From Microcaldota archaeon (GTDB lineage Archaea; Micrarchaeota; Micrarchaeia; Micrarchaeales; Micrarchaeaceae), in the NCBI GenBank assembly GCA_027365815.1, contig DAHXLV010000039.1, forward strand, positions 1-16,898: a stretch of DNA of 16,898 bases, in the 5' to 3' direction. Position 1 is the stretch's first letter, and each line of letters opens with the position of its first letter. The notes beneath the pieces were generated by a model. That model saw only the letters and a program-made list of their open reading frames with translations. It had not been told where the DNA came from and searched no databases. Below are positions 1 through 7,357 of this stretch, in pieces. The translations under genes and the position numbers were made by a program.

Positions 1-197
1 TGGACAACTGCGGCATTGGGGCCATCAGGAGATCCAAGGAGACATACGAGGTTGAGACCGCCCGGGACAAAAGGAAGGTGGTTGCTTACATAAAGAAGAG
101 GGCCGCCGGAAAAAAGGCGCAGCCGCCAACAATGAGGAGGATAAGCGCGATGCCCGAGCTGCTCAGGATGATAAAGGCAGGTAGCGTCAGGCTCTAG
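1..197 (+). CDS. C-terminal fragment of an unrecognised protein
   Basis: The frame beginning at base 3 is open to a TAG at 195-197 and gives about 64 residues ending AGSVRL; the other two plus-strand frames close within about 90 bases. The 5' part lies outside the window. The fragment is basic (many Lys and Arg), starts DNCGIGAIRRSKE and contains a likely amphipathic helix (MPELLRMIKAG). Use of AGG and ATA codons matches the neighbouring genes, which supports real coding. I do not recognise the family. Its stop lies 11 bases inside the 3' end of the convergent alpha/beta hydrolase gene, so the two transcripts must overlap. Confidence 0.6.
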   Translation, partial: DNCGIGAIRRSKETYEVETARDKRKVVAYIKKRAAGKKAQPPTMRRISAMPELLRMIKAGSVRL

Positions 198-942
198 CAT
201 GCCCTATGAAGTCGAGAATTGCCCGGGCGACAGCCTCCGGCTGCTCGTAATTTACGTCGTGGTCCGCATTTTCAATCACGACTAGCGAGGCGTCCTTTAT
301 TTTGCCCTGCAATGCCTTTCCGTATTTTACCGGGAAGACGCTGTCCTGGGCGCCCCATATTATGAGCGCCCTGCTCTTTATCTTAGACAGGGATTGCGTA
401 GTCAGCTGCTCCTCTGTTTCGGTATAGAATGCAGAAAGTATGCCCTTGATCACGTATTCCTTGTTGCCCTCTCCCATCGCCGTTCGCATCGCCTTGTCAA
501 CCATCGCCTCGGCCTGCCCGCTTGCCCTCACCTCGTCATGCTCGTCCTTGAGCCCGGCGATGTCTTCAAGGACAAGACCTTTGCAGGTGTACGGCTGCGT
601 CGCGTAGTATGCAGCCACCCATCCGCCGTAAGAATGCCCTACGATATAGCTGTCCCCGTTGTTGTTAAGCGAGATAAACTCCCTGAGGACCTGGAACTGG
701 GCGCTTACCGTATAGTCTATTTCAGGCGCATCAGATTCTCCATGGCCGAGGAGGTCTATTAAGTATATGTCGAGGTCTTCTGGCATGTGCTCCATCAGCC
801 TTTTCCATGCGCGTGTGGTGCCTCCCAGCCCATGCAGGAATATCATCTTTTCTCCACTCCCTGGGTGGTGCTTGAAGTGGATTGCCCCGAGCGACGTGTA
901 TGAGAAACCGTCCTCGAACGCGTCATAGTCCATAGCGTTCAC
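187..942 (-). CDS. alpha/beta hydrolase
   Basis: A 251-residue alpha/beta-hydrolase-fold enzyme, the usual length for a single-domain member. The oxyanion-hole motif HGLGGT is at residues 37-42, the nucleophile elbow GHSYGG at 102-107 (Ser104), the likely acid Asp200 lies in WGAQDSVFP, and the catalytic His228 is in NADHDVNYEQPE, so the triad is complete. There is no signal peptide, so it should be cytoplasmic. It is the last gene of the 2-oxoacid dehydrogenase operon; its ATG overlaps the stop of the phosphatase-like gene by 4 bases (ATGA), which suggests translational coupling. The substrate cannot be read from the sequence; an ester or thioester hydrolase is a reasonable guess. The E2 of bacterial acetoin dehydrogenase (AcoC) carries a related hydrolase domain, so a role near the complex is possible but inferred. 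Confidence 0.9.
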   Translation of the reverse strand: MNAMDYDAFEDGFSYTSLGAIHFKHHPGSGEKMIFLHGLGGTTRAWKRLMEHMPEDLDIYLIDLLGHGESDAPEIDYTVSAQFQVLREFISLNNNGDSYIVGHSYGGWVAAYYATQPYTCKGLVLEDIAGLKDEHDEVRASGQAEAMVDKAMRTAMGEGNKEYVIKGILSAFYTETEEQLTTQSLSKIKSRALIIWGAQDSVFPVKYGKALQGKIKDASLVVIENADHDVNYEQPEAVARAILDFIGHARA

Positions 943-1364
943 CCGTTCCTCTTCACCATGCGCTCAACAAGTCGCAGTATGATATCCCTGTTGCGCCTGT
1001 GCTGCACAATGAATAAGCGCGACCTGTCATCAGAGTCCTTTATCGGATAGTAGACCGTTTTGGGCGAGCCGCTTATGTACTTGGGCAGAAGATAAAGCTG
1101 GCTCTTCCAAAGGAGCACAACAACAATGTCAGCCTTCTCGACGTCCTGTTTCGTAACGGCCTTCGGTTTTCCCTTCGGGCACCGTATTCCAATCTCATTG
1201 AGCACTGCAGAGCTGGCCGCTATTCCTTTATAGATGCTGGCGTGCCTCGGATACGGGCTTATTCCTGCGCTGGTTGCCCTGTTCCTCTTGGACAGATGGT
1301 TGAATATAGCCTCGGCCATTCGGCTCCTTCCAGCATTGTACTTGCATATGAATAGCACATTCAT
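939..1364 (-). CDS. low-molecular-weight protein tyrosine phosphatase / ArsC-like protein
   Basis: A 141-residue protein of the LMW-PTP/arsenate reductase superfamily. The phosphate-binding loop C-x5-R-S is at the N-terminus as CKYNAGRS (Cys7, Arg13, Ser14), directly after the first beta strand (NVLFI), as is standard for the fold. LMW phosphatases normally have a general-acid Asp in an Asp-Pro pair near the C-terminus; here the matching region reads YPIKDSDDRS, so Asp110 may serve but the Pro is missing. Candidate roles are phosphotyrosine phosphatase or thiol-dependent arsenate reductase; the sequence alone does not decide. It starts 6 bases after the E3 stop and overlaps the following hydrolase gene by 4 bases, so it is part of the dehydrogenase operon. 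Confidence 0.85.
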   Translation of the reverse strand: MNVLFICKYNAGRSRMAEAIFNHLSKRNRATSAGISPYPRHASIYKGIAASSAVLNEIGIRCPKGKPKAVTKQDVEKADIVVVLLWKSQLYLLPKYISGSPKTVYYPIKDSDDRSRLFIVQHRRNRDIILRLVERMVKRNG

Positions 1365-1370
1365 CTAGAT

Positions 1371-2747
1371 TCACTTTTTGCCGTAGAAGAAATGTATCGG
1401 TCTGCCCAGCGCGGCCTCCGCTGCTTCCTGTATCCCTTCGCTGTAAGTCGGATGCGGATGTATCGTGTCGGCGATGTCTTCAATGGTGGCTCCCATCTCT
1501 ATCGCCAGCGCCGCCTCCGCTATCATCGAGTTCGCATCAGGTGAAACTATCTCGACGCCCTTGACCAGCCCGTCATCCTCATACGCGACCTTCACGAAAC
1601 CTTTTGTCGAGTCCAGGGCTATCGCCCTGCCAAGAGCAGTCAATGGAAATTTTGTCACCTTAACGCCGCCTGATTCCTCCAAACTGCCTGCTATCGCGAT
1701 CTCCGGGTCTGAGAAGATCACAGCCGGGACAACGATGTTGTCGTATGAGGAACTTTCCCCGGAGGCGACCTCTCCAGCTATCACGCCCTGGCGGATCGCC
1801 TTGTGGGCGAGCAGCGGCTCGCCGATGACGTCGCCGACCGCGAGTATGTTCGGATCCGACGTCTGCAGCCTGTTGTCCACGGTTATGAACCCTTTTTGGT
1901 CTAGCTTGACCTGCGTGTTCTCGAGCCCGAGCCCCTGCGTATATGGTGATAGGCCAGTTGCGACAACTATCACCTCGGCGTCGACCTTGCTGCCATCGCT
2001 GAGTACGACAGAGCTGCCGCTCCTCGATGATGGCGTGACTCCAGTAACTATCTTGATACCGAGCTCTGCCATCCTGCCCTTTACAAGGTTGACAGCATCC
2101 CTGTCGAAATGCGAGAGGACGTCAGATCTTGCCAGTATTGTGACTTTCGTGCCTAGCTTCGCGTACAGCGTGCCTATTTCGACAGAGACGTATCCGGCGC
2201 CGATTATCAGCATCGTATTTGGCACGCGGTCCAGCATCAGCGCCTGCTTGTAGTCGATTATGCCGCTTCCGAACTCAAAACCCTTGAGCTCGGTTGGGGT
2301 TGACCCCGTAGCTATTATCGCCTTCTTGAACTCAAGAGTGACGCCATCGGTAAGCTGGAGGCTGTTTGACGAGAGGAAAGTCGCTGCGCCCTTAAGCAGG
2401 TCTATGCCGTTTGATTTGCAGAGGAATGCCACGCCATCCTCGAGCTTCTTCGAGACAGACATGCGCCAATCGAGCATCTTCCTGGCGTCTATGGACGCAC
2501 CCTGTATGTTTATCCCAAACTTCTGGGAGTGCTGTGCCTCGTAGAATATGTCGGATATGTGGATGAGCGTCTTCGAGGGTATGCAGGCATAGTTCAGGCA
2601 ATGGCCACCGAGCTTCTCCTTCTCGACAAGTGCGACGCTCTTCCCTATCTGCGCGGCGCGTATAGCCGCCACGTAGCCGCCTACGCCGCCGCCTATCACG
2701 GCGACGTCAACGTTCTCAGGAAGTGAACCCATTACCATGTATATCAT
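1371..2747 (-). CDS. lpdA: dihydrolipoamide dehydrogenase (E3 of the 2-oxoacid dehydrogenase complex)
   Basis: A 458-residue flavoprotein disulfide reductase that reoxidises dihydrolipoyl-E2 and passes electrons to NAD+. The N-terminal FAD site is GGGVGGYVAAIRAAQIG (residues 19-35); the redox disulfide is Cys50/Cys55 in GGHCLNYACIPSK; the NAD-binding Rossmann motif IIGAGYVSVEIG begins near residue 180; a second FAD motif (ILAVGDV) lies near 300; and the C-terminal catalytic His/Glu are in HPHPTYSEGIQEA. Length and domain order are normal for E3. The ATG overlaps the stop of the upstream PNPOx-like gene by one base (TAATG); ATGs at codons 4 and 6 are alternative starts. The disulfide loop has Ala where most E3 enzymes have Gly before the second Cys. 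It is encoded with E1 and E2 but separated from them by an AT-rich two-gene cassette. Confidence 0.97.
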   Translation of the reverse strand: MIYMVMGSLPENVDVAVIGGGVGGYVAAIRAAQIGKSVALVEKEKLGGHCLNYACIPSKTLIHISDIFYEAQHSQKFGINIQGASIDARKMLDWRMSVSKKLEDGVAFLCKSNGIDLLKGAATFLSSNSLQLTDGVTLEFKKAIIATGSTPTELKGFEFGSGIIDYKQALMLDRVPNTMLIIGAGYVSVEIGTLYAKLGTKVTILARSDVLSHFDRDAVNLVKGRMAELGIKIVTGVTPSSRSGSSVVLSDGSKVDAEVIVVATGLSPYTQGLGLENTQVKLDQKGFITVDNRLQTSDPNILAVGDVIGEPLLAHKAIRQGVIAGEVASGESSSYDNIVVPAVIFSDPEIAIAGSLEESGGVKVTKFPLTALGRAIALDSTKGFVKVAYEDDGLVKGVEIVSPDANSMIAEAALAIEMGATIEDIADTIHPHPTYSEGIQEAAEAALGRPIHFFYGKK

Positions 2748-3268
2748 TAACTCTTAAGCTTTGAAATTGGTACCTCCTGCCTCACTTCATCGAAAAATCT
2801 GGTATCGAAATAATGGATGCGGATTGGCTCTATCTTTACAAATTTCCATGCGGCGGATTCGCCCATGTGGGCAGATGGCAGGGCATTACTTTTACCCGTG
2901 TCTGGAAAACGCCTTTTATAGTAAACAGAATATGCATTTTCCACTTGATCATCTGGCACAATTATTGCTTTCCCCTCAATATAAAGCCCACAAACATCTC
3001 CATCCGGTGATTGCTGGGTGCTGTATACTGATAGAGAAATGTTCTGGTTAATTATTATGTTAGACATGTGCCTTGATTTTGGGGGGGAGATAAAGTAGAA
3101 GCAGTAGTCGGAGTCCCATGCAAAATAAACCGGGTTGGACCATACGCCGTTTTCCTCACATGTTGCGAGTGTACAAAAAAAGGTTGAGTTTAAACATTCA
3201 AGGACGTACTTTTTCCAATCAAAACTTTTGAGGTCGCTCATTAAATCAATCATATGAAAGTGATCCAA
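2747..3268 (-). CDS. pyridoxamine 5'-phosphate oxidase-family (FMN split-barrel) protein
   Basis: Up to 173 residues with the look of a PNPOx-like FMN-binding split barrel: strands FFCTLATCEENGVWSNPVYF and YCFYFISPPKSRHMSNI, then an acidic-basic linker and a closing strand FVKIEPIRIHYFD. Members bind FMN, F420 or heme and act as small redox enzymes; the substrate is not predictable here. The longest frame starts inside the SDR gene (23-base overlap); an ATG at 3241 (MSDLKSFDWKK) would leave a 4-base gap and is equally good. The stop overlaps the E3 start. It is clearly AT-richer than E2 and E3 (about 43% GC over 2761-3120 by hand count), as is the SDR gene before it, which suggests both arrived together. 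A run of seven Gs at 3081-3087 does not break the frame. Confidence 0.78.
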   Translation of the reverse strand: MDHFHMIDLMSDLKSFDWKKYVLECLNSTFFCTLATCEENGVWSNPVYFAWDSDYCFYFISPPKSRHMSNIIINQNISLSVYSTQQSPDGDVCGLYIEGKAIIVPDDQVENAYSVYYKRRFPDTGKSNALPSAHMGESAAWKFVKIEPIRIHYFDTRFFDEVRQEVPISKLKS

Positions 3269-3980
3269 CCTTTGTGTTCACTATAACTTCATCAATACAG
3301 CTGCCAGGACTTATTTCTACAGCTGCACGCACGACTTTGCCGATGTCCTCGGGTTTTATGAATTTTTCTTTGGGGGTTTTGGTGCCCTCCCATTCATCCG
3401 TAAAAACAGCTCCGGGGTAAACTATCGTAACCGAAATGCCATCACCTCTCACTTCTTCTCTGAGCATACGGCCCCACCCACGGAGTGCCCATTTCGACAT
3501 TGCGTAAACGGTACTTTCTGATTTCCCTCCAGCCAAACTGAAATCTTGGGCCCACGTAGATGAAATAATGATAATCCTTTTAGCGCGGCCTTTCTTCAAA
3601 ACAGGTAAAAGCCGTTGTGTAAGGTAAAACACTCCTTTCGCATTTGTGGTCATTATTTCATCGTATCTTTCGGTGCTTGATTCGCCAGTGCTTGCCGGCG
3701 CCCATATACCTACATTGTTGACAAGCACATCAGGGATTACCTTGTTGGTCGCACAGAATTTTTCAAACTTGTCTATCGCTTTCATATCTGAAAGGTCACA
3801 GGGGAATGGAGTCACCTTTCTTCCGTATCTTGAAGCGATTTCTTTGCTGGTTTCTTCCAGCTTCGCTTTGTTTTTAGAAAGCAGCACAAGGTCGTAGCCT
3901 ATGCTCGCCAATTCCTCGGCAATAGCCCTTCCAATTCCCCTGCTGCCGCCTGTTACTATAGCCATCTTGTTATCCATCAT
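3246..3980 (-). CDS. short-chain dehydrogenase/reductase (SDR)
   Basis: A 244-residue classical SDR oxidoreductase, the standard length. The cofactor-binding TGGSRGIG is at residues 10-17, NNVG (a variant of NNAG) at 88-91, the catalytic Asn at 113 (TTNAKG), Ser near 140-141 (IIISST), and Tyr159-x3-Lys163 (YAMSK); the PG motif follows at 189-190. All four catalytic residues are present, so it should be an active NAD(P)-dependent alcohol/ketone oxidoreductase; the substrate is unknown. Its ATG overlaps the E2 stop by 4 bases, so it is translated from the dehydrogenase operon. Acetoin or diacetyl reductases are SDRs found near some dehydrogenase-complex operons, but that link is speculation. 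Base composition is AT-rich like the following PNPOx-like gene and unlike E2 and E3. Confidence 0.92.
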   Translation of the reverse strand: MMDNKMAIVTGGSRGIGRAIAEELASIGYDLVLLSKNKAKLEETSKEIASRYGRKVTPFPCDLSDMKAIDKFEKFCATNKVIPDVLVNNVGIWAPASTGESSTERYDEIMTTNAKGVFYLTQRLLPVLKKGRAKRIIIISSTWAQDFSLAGGKSESTVYAMSKWALRGWGRMLREEVRGDGISVTIVYPGAVFTDEWEGTKTPKEKFIKPEDIGKVVRAAVEISPGSCIDEVIVNTKVGSLSYD

Positions 3981-5209
3981 AACATCTCAAGAAACTCAGG
4001 ATTCTCCATATAACCCTTGAACGCATTTCCGAGCTTCACCGCCTCAGCGCCGTCCACAACCCTATGATCAAACGTCACCGTGAAGGGCATTACCTTGCCG
4101 ACAACGCTCTTGCCGTCCTGCACGAAATTCCAGTCACGTATTTCCAGGACGCCGATTATCGCCACATCTGGTGGGTTTATCATCGGCACTGCGAGGAAGC
4201 CGCCGCCAAGGCTGCATATGCTAGTTACGGTTATCGATGTGTCGCGCATCTCGTCTATGGTTATGGTCTTGTTTCTCGCCTTGTCTGCAAGCTCGGCTAT
4301 CTTCTTTGCCATCTGCGCTATGCTCATCTTGTCCGCACCCTTCACGACAAGCACCTTAAGCCCGTCGTCAGCCTCTGCAGAGATTCCTATATTGTAGTAC
4401 TTCTTGACTATTATCTCCTGCTTGTCCCTGTCGTAGCTGGCGTTGAAATGCGGGTTCTCCTGGAGCGCCTTGACGAGCGCCTTGATTATGAACGGAAGGA
4501 AAGTGAGGTGCACCTGCTCCTTCTTCATCTTCTCCTTCTCCTTGCCTACCAGGTTCCATAGCTCGGTAGCGTTTATCAGGTCCATGTGCGTGGCTCTCGG
4601 CGTCTTCCACGATTCCTCCATGTTCCTGGCTATCGCCTTCCTAGTCATAGACATTGGGATGCGCTCAACCTCATTTGAGTGCGATTCCTCAAGCGCCTCG
4701 GAGTATTTCTGCTGCGGGGCCGACTTCTGCGTGGTCTGCGAGGTAATTGCGCGCACATCGTTCTCAAGTATCCTTCCATGGGGGCCGGTGCCAGTCACGG
4801 TGCTGAGGTCAACGTGGAGCTCCTCCGCTAGCTTCCTGACAGAAGGAGTTGCGATCGTCTCCTTTGATTGCGCGGGGGCATTCTGCGCGGCCGGTTGCCC
4901 CTTTGCCTGCGGTGCGGCCGGCTTTGGCTGCGGCGGCGCTGCTGGCGCTGATGCTGCCGCAGCTCCCTTAAGCTCGTCCGGCGCCCCTATCCACGCGAGC
5001 GTGTCGCCTATGTGCAGCGTTGAGCCCTCCTTCATGTTTATCTTTATCGTGCCTGCTATCGGGGACGGTACGTTGACAACCGCCTTGTCCGTCTCGACCT
5101 GCGCCACGGACTGGTCCTCCTTCACCTGGTCGCCGTCCTTGGCAAGCCACTTCTGTATCTTGCCTTCGGTTATCCCCTCGCCAACATCAACGAATCTTAT
5201 GTCTTTCAT
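3977..5209 (-). CDS. 2-oxoacid dehydrogenase complex E2, dihydrolipoamide acyltransferase
   Basis: A 410-residue E2 core protein that carries the lipoyl swinging arm and transfers the acyl group to CoA. Domains in order: one lipoyl domain (residues 1-78) with the lipoylated Lys42 in VETDKAVV; a flexible Ala/Pro/Gln-rich linker (about 82-118); a peripheral subunit-binding domain (about 119-154, TPSVRKLAEE ... GRILENDV); a second linker; and the catalytic trimer-forming domain (about 182-410) with the active-site motif DHRVVDG at 381-387. A Shine-Dalgarno-like GGAGTGATT inside and just after the end of the E1 beta gene precedes the ATG, with a 4-base gap between genes. The acyl substrate (pyruvate or branched-chain 2-oxoacids) cannot be told from E2 alone. 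The lipoyl Lys is the predicted target of the LplA/LplB and LipA proteins encoded at 8625-10512. Confidence 0.97.
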   Translation of the reverse strand: MKDIRFVDVGEGITEGKIQKWLAKDGDQVKEDQSVAQVETDKAVVNVPSPIAGTIKINMKEGSTLHIGDTLAWIGAPDELKGAAAASAPAAPPQPKPAAPQAKGQPAAQNAPAQSKETIATPSVRKLAEELHVDLSTVTGTGPHGRILENDVRAITSQTTQKSAPQQKYSEALEESHSNEVERIPMSMTRKAIARNMEESWKTPRATHMDLINATELWNLVGKEKEKMKKEQVHLTFLPFIIKALVKALQENPHFNASYDRDKQEIIVKKYYNIGISAEADDGLKVLVVKGADKMSIAQMAKKIAELADKARNKTITIDEMRDTSITVTSICSLGGGFLAVPMINPPDVAIIGVLEIRDWNFVQDGKSVVGKVMPFTVTFDHRVVDGAEAVKLGNAFKGYMENPEFLEML

Positions 5210-5213
5210 GGAA

Positions 5214-6179
5214 TCACTCCGCCATTATCTTGTCTATAGCCTGCATTACCTTTGCCTCGTTTGGTATGTAATACTGTTCGTATCCGGGGTATGGATACGG
5301 CAGGCTGTCGGACGCTACGCGCAGCACAGGCGCATCCAGCTCGAAAATCGCTTTCTCTGCTATCCTAGCCGCGATCTCTGCACCTGCGCCGAACGAGAGC
5401 TGCGCCTCGTGGACTATCATAGCCCGTCCGGTCTTCTTGACGCTCTCTATTATAGCACTCTCATCCATCGGGCTTATGGTCCTCAGGTCGATGATTTCAG
5501 CGTTGGCGCCCTTCTTCTCCACGGCGTTCTTAACAACAGGCACCATGGTGCCCCAGGTTATTATGCTGAGGTCATCGCCAGGTCTTACTACGCTGGCTTT
5601 CCCTATCGGCACCTCATACTGGCCTTCTGGCACATCCTGCTTGAACAGCCTGTAGAGCTTCGTCGGCTCCAGGAATACCACAGGATCTTCCATGTGCGAT
5701 GCCCTGATGAGGAGCCCTTTTGCATCGTAAGGGTTTGACGGCTCGACAACCACCAGGCCACCTACATGCGAATAGTACAGCTCTGGGCTGTCGGAGTGGT
5801 GCTCCAGCGTCCTCACCCCTCCGCTAACAGGGGTCCGCACGACCATCGGGACGCTCCTGGCTGACCTCGTCCTGCTCCTGTACCTCGCGGCATGGTTTAT
5901 CAGCTGGTCGAACGCAAGGTACATGAAGCCGGCGAACTGTATCTCTGGTATCGGATGGAGGCCGCCGAGGGCCATGCCTATCGCAGTCCCTATGATGCCC
6001 GCCTCGGACAATGGGGTGTCGATGACCCTGCCCTCGCCGTATTTCGCAAGCAGCCCATCCGTCACCCTGAAGACGCCGCCGTCTTTTGCTATGTCCTCTC
6101 CAAGCAGCACAGCGTTTTTGTCTTCCTGCAGTATTATGTCAAGCGCGCTGTTCAGTGCGCCTACCATGTTTTGCATCAT
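5214..6179 (-). CDS. 2-oxoacid dehydrogenase E1 component, beta subunit
   Basis: A 321-residue transketolase-like E1 beta, the standard length. Recognisable blocks are GEDIAKDGGVFRVTDGL (27-43), DTPLSEAGIIG (54-64) with the cofactor-activating Glu59, and the His pair in LEHHSDSPE (about 125-133). With E1 alpha it forms the alpha2beta2 thiamine-diphosphate enzyme that decarboxylates the 2-oxoacid and acylates the lipoyl arm of E2. It starts 7 bases after the E1 alpha stop and ends 4 bases before the E2 ATG. Adjacent in-frame ATGs (codons 1, 2 and 5) leave the exact start uncertain by a few residues. The overall pattern matches the pyruvate/branched-chain E1 beta family seen in archaea. Confidence 0.96.
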   Translation of the reverse strand: MMQNMVGALNSALDIILQEDKNAVLLGEDIAKDGGVFRVTDGLLAKYGEGRVIDTPLSEAGIIGTAIGMALGGLHPIPEIQFAGFMYLAFDQLINHAARYRSRTRSARSVPMVVRTPVSGGVRTLEHHSDSPELYYSHVGGLVVVEPSNPYDAKGLLIRASHMEDPVVFLEPTKLYRLFKQDVPEGQYEVPIGKASVVRPGDDLSIITWGTMVPVVKNAVEKKGANAEIIDLRTISPMDESAIIESVKKTGRAMIVHEAQLSFGAGAEIAARIAEKAIFELDAPVLRVASDSLPYPYPGYEQYYIPNEAKVMQAIDKIMAE

Positions 6180-6186
6180 ATTATCA

Positions 6187-7254
6187 TCATTGCCAGAAGT
6201 TCGCCGCTATTGCGGCGTCCATCTCCTCTTTCAAAGTATCAGGTATGTAGCTGTACAGGTGCTGGAACATGCTCCTCGGGTCAGCTTTGAATGACTCTGC
6301 CTTCTCCACAGCGGCGTCTATCTGCTTGAGCTGCTCTGCAGCCATAGCGGCTTCCCTTGAATCGTCCCACAATCCCTTCTTCGAAAGGTATCCCCTTACC
6401 CTGAGTATAGGGTCCCTCGGCTTCCACGCATCTACTTCTGCGTCGTTCCTGTATTTTGTCGGGTCATCCGCAGTGGTGTGCATGCTCATCCGGTAGGTAA
6501 GGCACTCTATGACCGTAGGTCCTTCCGCAGACTTCGCTATCGCGTCCTTTGTCGCCTTGTAGACAGCAAGCACATCGTTGCCGTCGACCTGAATCGAAGG
6601 TATGCCGGCGGCTACCGCCTTCTGGGCTAGCGTCTTGGCCATTGTCTGCTCGCTTCTTGGCTCGGATATCGCCCATCCGTTGTTTTCTATTATCAGCACC
6701 ATCGGCGCCTTCAGCGCCCCCGCGAAGTTCATCGCTTCGTAGAAGTTGCCTTCCGATGTGCCGCCGTCACCCACATATGTAACAACAGCACCTCCGGTCT
6801 TCCTGTACTTTTGCGCGAAGGCTATCCCAGCAGCGTGCGGCAGCTGGGTTGATACCGGCACGATGTATGGTACGGCATTGACCCCCTTGCCTATGGCGTT
6901 GCCCTCCTCATATCCCTTCCAGTAAAGGAAGAAAGCGTCAAGCGGCAGCCCTCTTACAAGGAATACTCCGTGCTGCCTGAAGTTCGGAACGAAGAAGTCG
7001 TTCGGTCCCATAGCCATGCCGCTGCCTATCTGTGTGGCCTCTTCGCCAACCAGCGGCGCATACGTCACAGCGCGCCCCTGTCTCTGGAGGCTCAGCACCT
7101 TTGCGTCGAGCGCCCGCGCAAACGACATCCATTTGTACATTTCTGTTATCTTGCTGTCATCGACCCCGCTCGGGAGCAGCTGCTGGTCTATGTTGCCCTG
7201 CTCGTCCATTACCTGCATGTAACTGATAGAGGTCTCAAATACATCCTTCAGCAA
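6187..7254 (-). CDS. 2-oxoacid dehydrogenase E1 component, alpha subunit (thiamine diphosphate-dependent)
   Basis: A 355-residue E1 alpha. The thiamine-diphosphate motif runs from GDG (162-164) to NN (191-192); other family blocks are VGEEATQIG (69-77), NFRQHG (91-96), VSTQLPHAAG (134-143) and the phosphorylation-loop-like RMSMHTTADDPTKYR, which resembles branched-chain/pyruvate E1 alpha. The first gene of the operon. The start is TTG at 7252-7254, with GGTGGG (7258-7263) just upstream and a TATA-like AATATATT at 7287-7294 whose spacing puts the transcript start near 7264; the next in-frame ATGs are at codons 13 and 16. In Thermoplasma acidophilum a homologous complex oxidises branched-chain 2-oxoacids and pyruvate, so either substrate is possible here. 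Confidence 0.95.
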   Translation of the reverse strand: MLKDVFETSISYMQVMDEQGNIDQQLLPSGVDDSKITEMYKWMSFARALDAKVLSLQRQGRAVTYAPLVGEEATQIGSGMAMGPNDFFVPNFRQHGVFLVRGLPLDAFFLYWKGYEEGNAIGKGVNAVPYIVPVSTQLPHAAGIAFAQKYRKTGGAVVTYVGDGGTSEGNFYEAMNFAGALKAPMVLIIENNGWAISEPRSEQTMAKTLAQKAVAAGIPSIQVDGNDVLAVYKATKDAIAKSAEGPTVIECLTYRMSMHTTADDPTKYRNDAEVDAWKPRDPILRVRGYLSKKGLWDDSREAAMAAEQLKQIDAAVEKAESFKADPRSMFQHLYSYIPDTLKEEMDAAIAANFWQ

Positions 7255-7286
7255 TTGCCCACCACATAGGCGCTTCGTAACAAAGC

Positions 7287-7294
7287 AATATATT
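7287..7294 (-). promoter_or_regulatory. TATA box of the 2-oxoacid dehydrogenase operon
   Basis: AATATATT, read on the minus strand, is centred about 36 bases before the TTG start of E1 alpha. Archaeal TATA boxes sit about 26 bases before the transcript start, so transcription would begin near 7264 and give a leader of about 10 bases that includes GGTGGG. Confidence 0.55.
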
Positions 7295-7319
7295 GATTTG
7301 CGTTGGCACGCGGGATAGG

Positions 7320-7327
7320 TATAAATA
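7320..7327 (+). promoter_or_regulatory. TATA box of the 7358 gene
   Basis: TATAAATA, a consensus-like archaeal TATA box, lies 38 bases before the ATG at 7358 and predicts a leader of roughly 8 bases. The surrounding 14-mer GTATAAATATCTGG (7319-7332) recurs exactly in front of the tandem-HTH gene (minus strand, 11316-11329). Confidence 0.7.
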
Positions 7328-7357
7328 TCTGGTTTTATGGAACGTTATCGTGGTTGA

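Noticed and set aside
1465..2253. 262-codon plus-strand open frame
   Set aside because: Antisense shadow of the E3 gene, with a Ser/Thr/Pro-rich translation and no recognisable motifs.
3081..3087. Run of seven Gs as a possible frameshift site
   Set aside because: The PNPOx-like reading frame is continuous and the protein looks complete across it.
4443..5738. 431-codon open frame on the plus strand
   Set aside because: It is antisense to E2 and E1 beta, whose domains and catalytic motifs are unmistakable; the translation is low-complexity (Ser, Cys, Ala-rich) and comes from the GC-rich third positions of the real genes.
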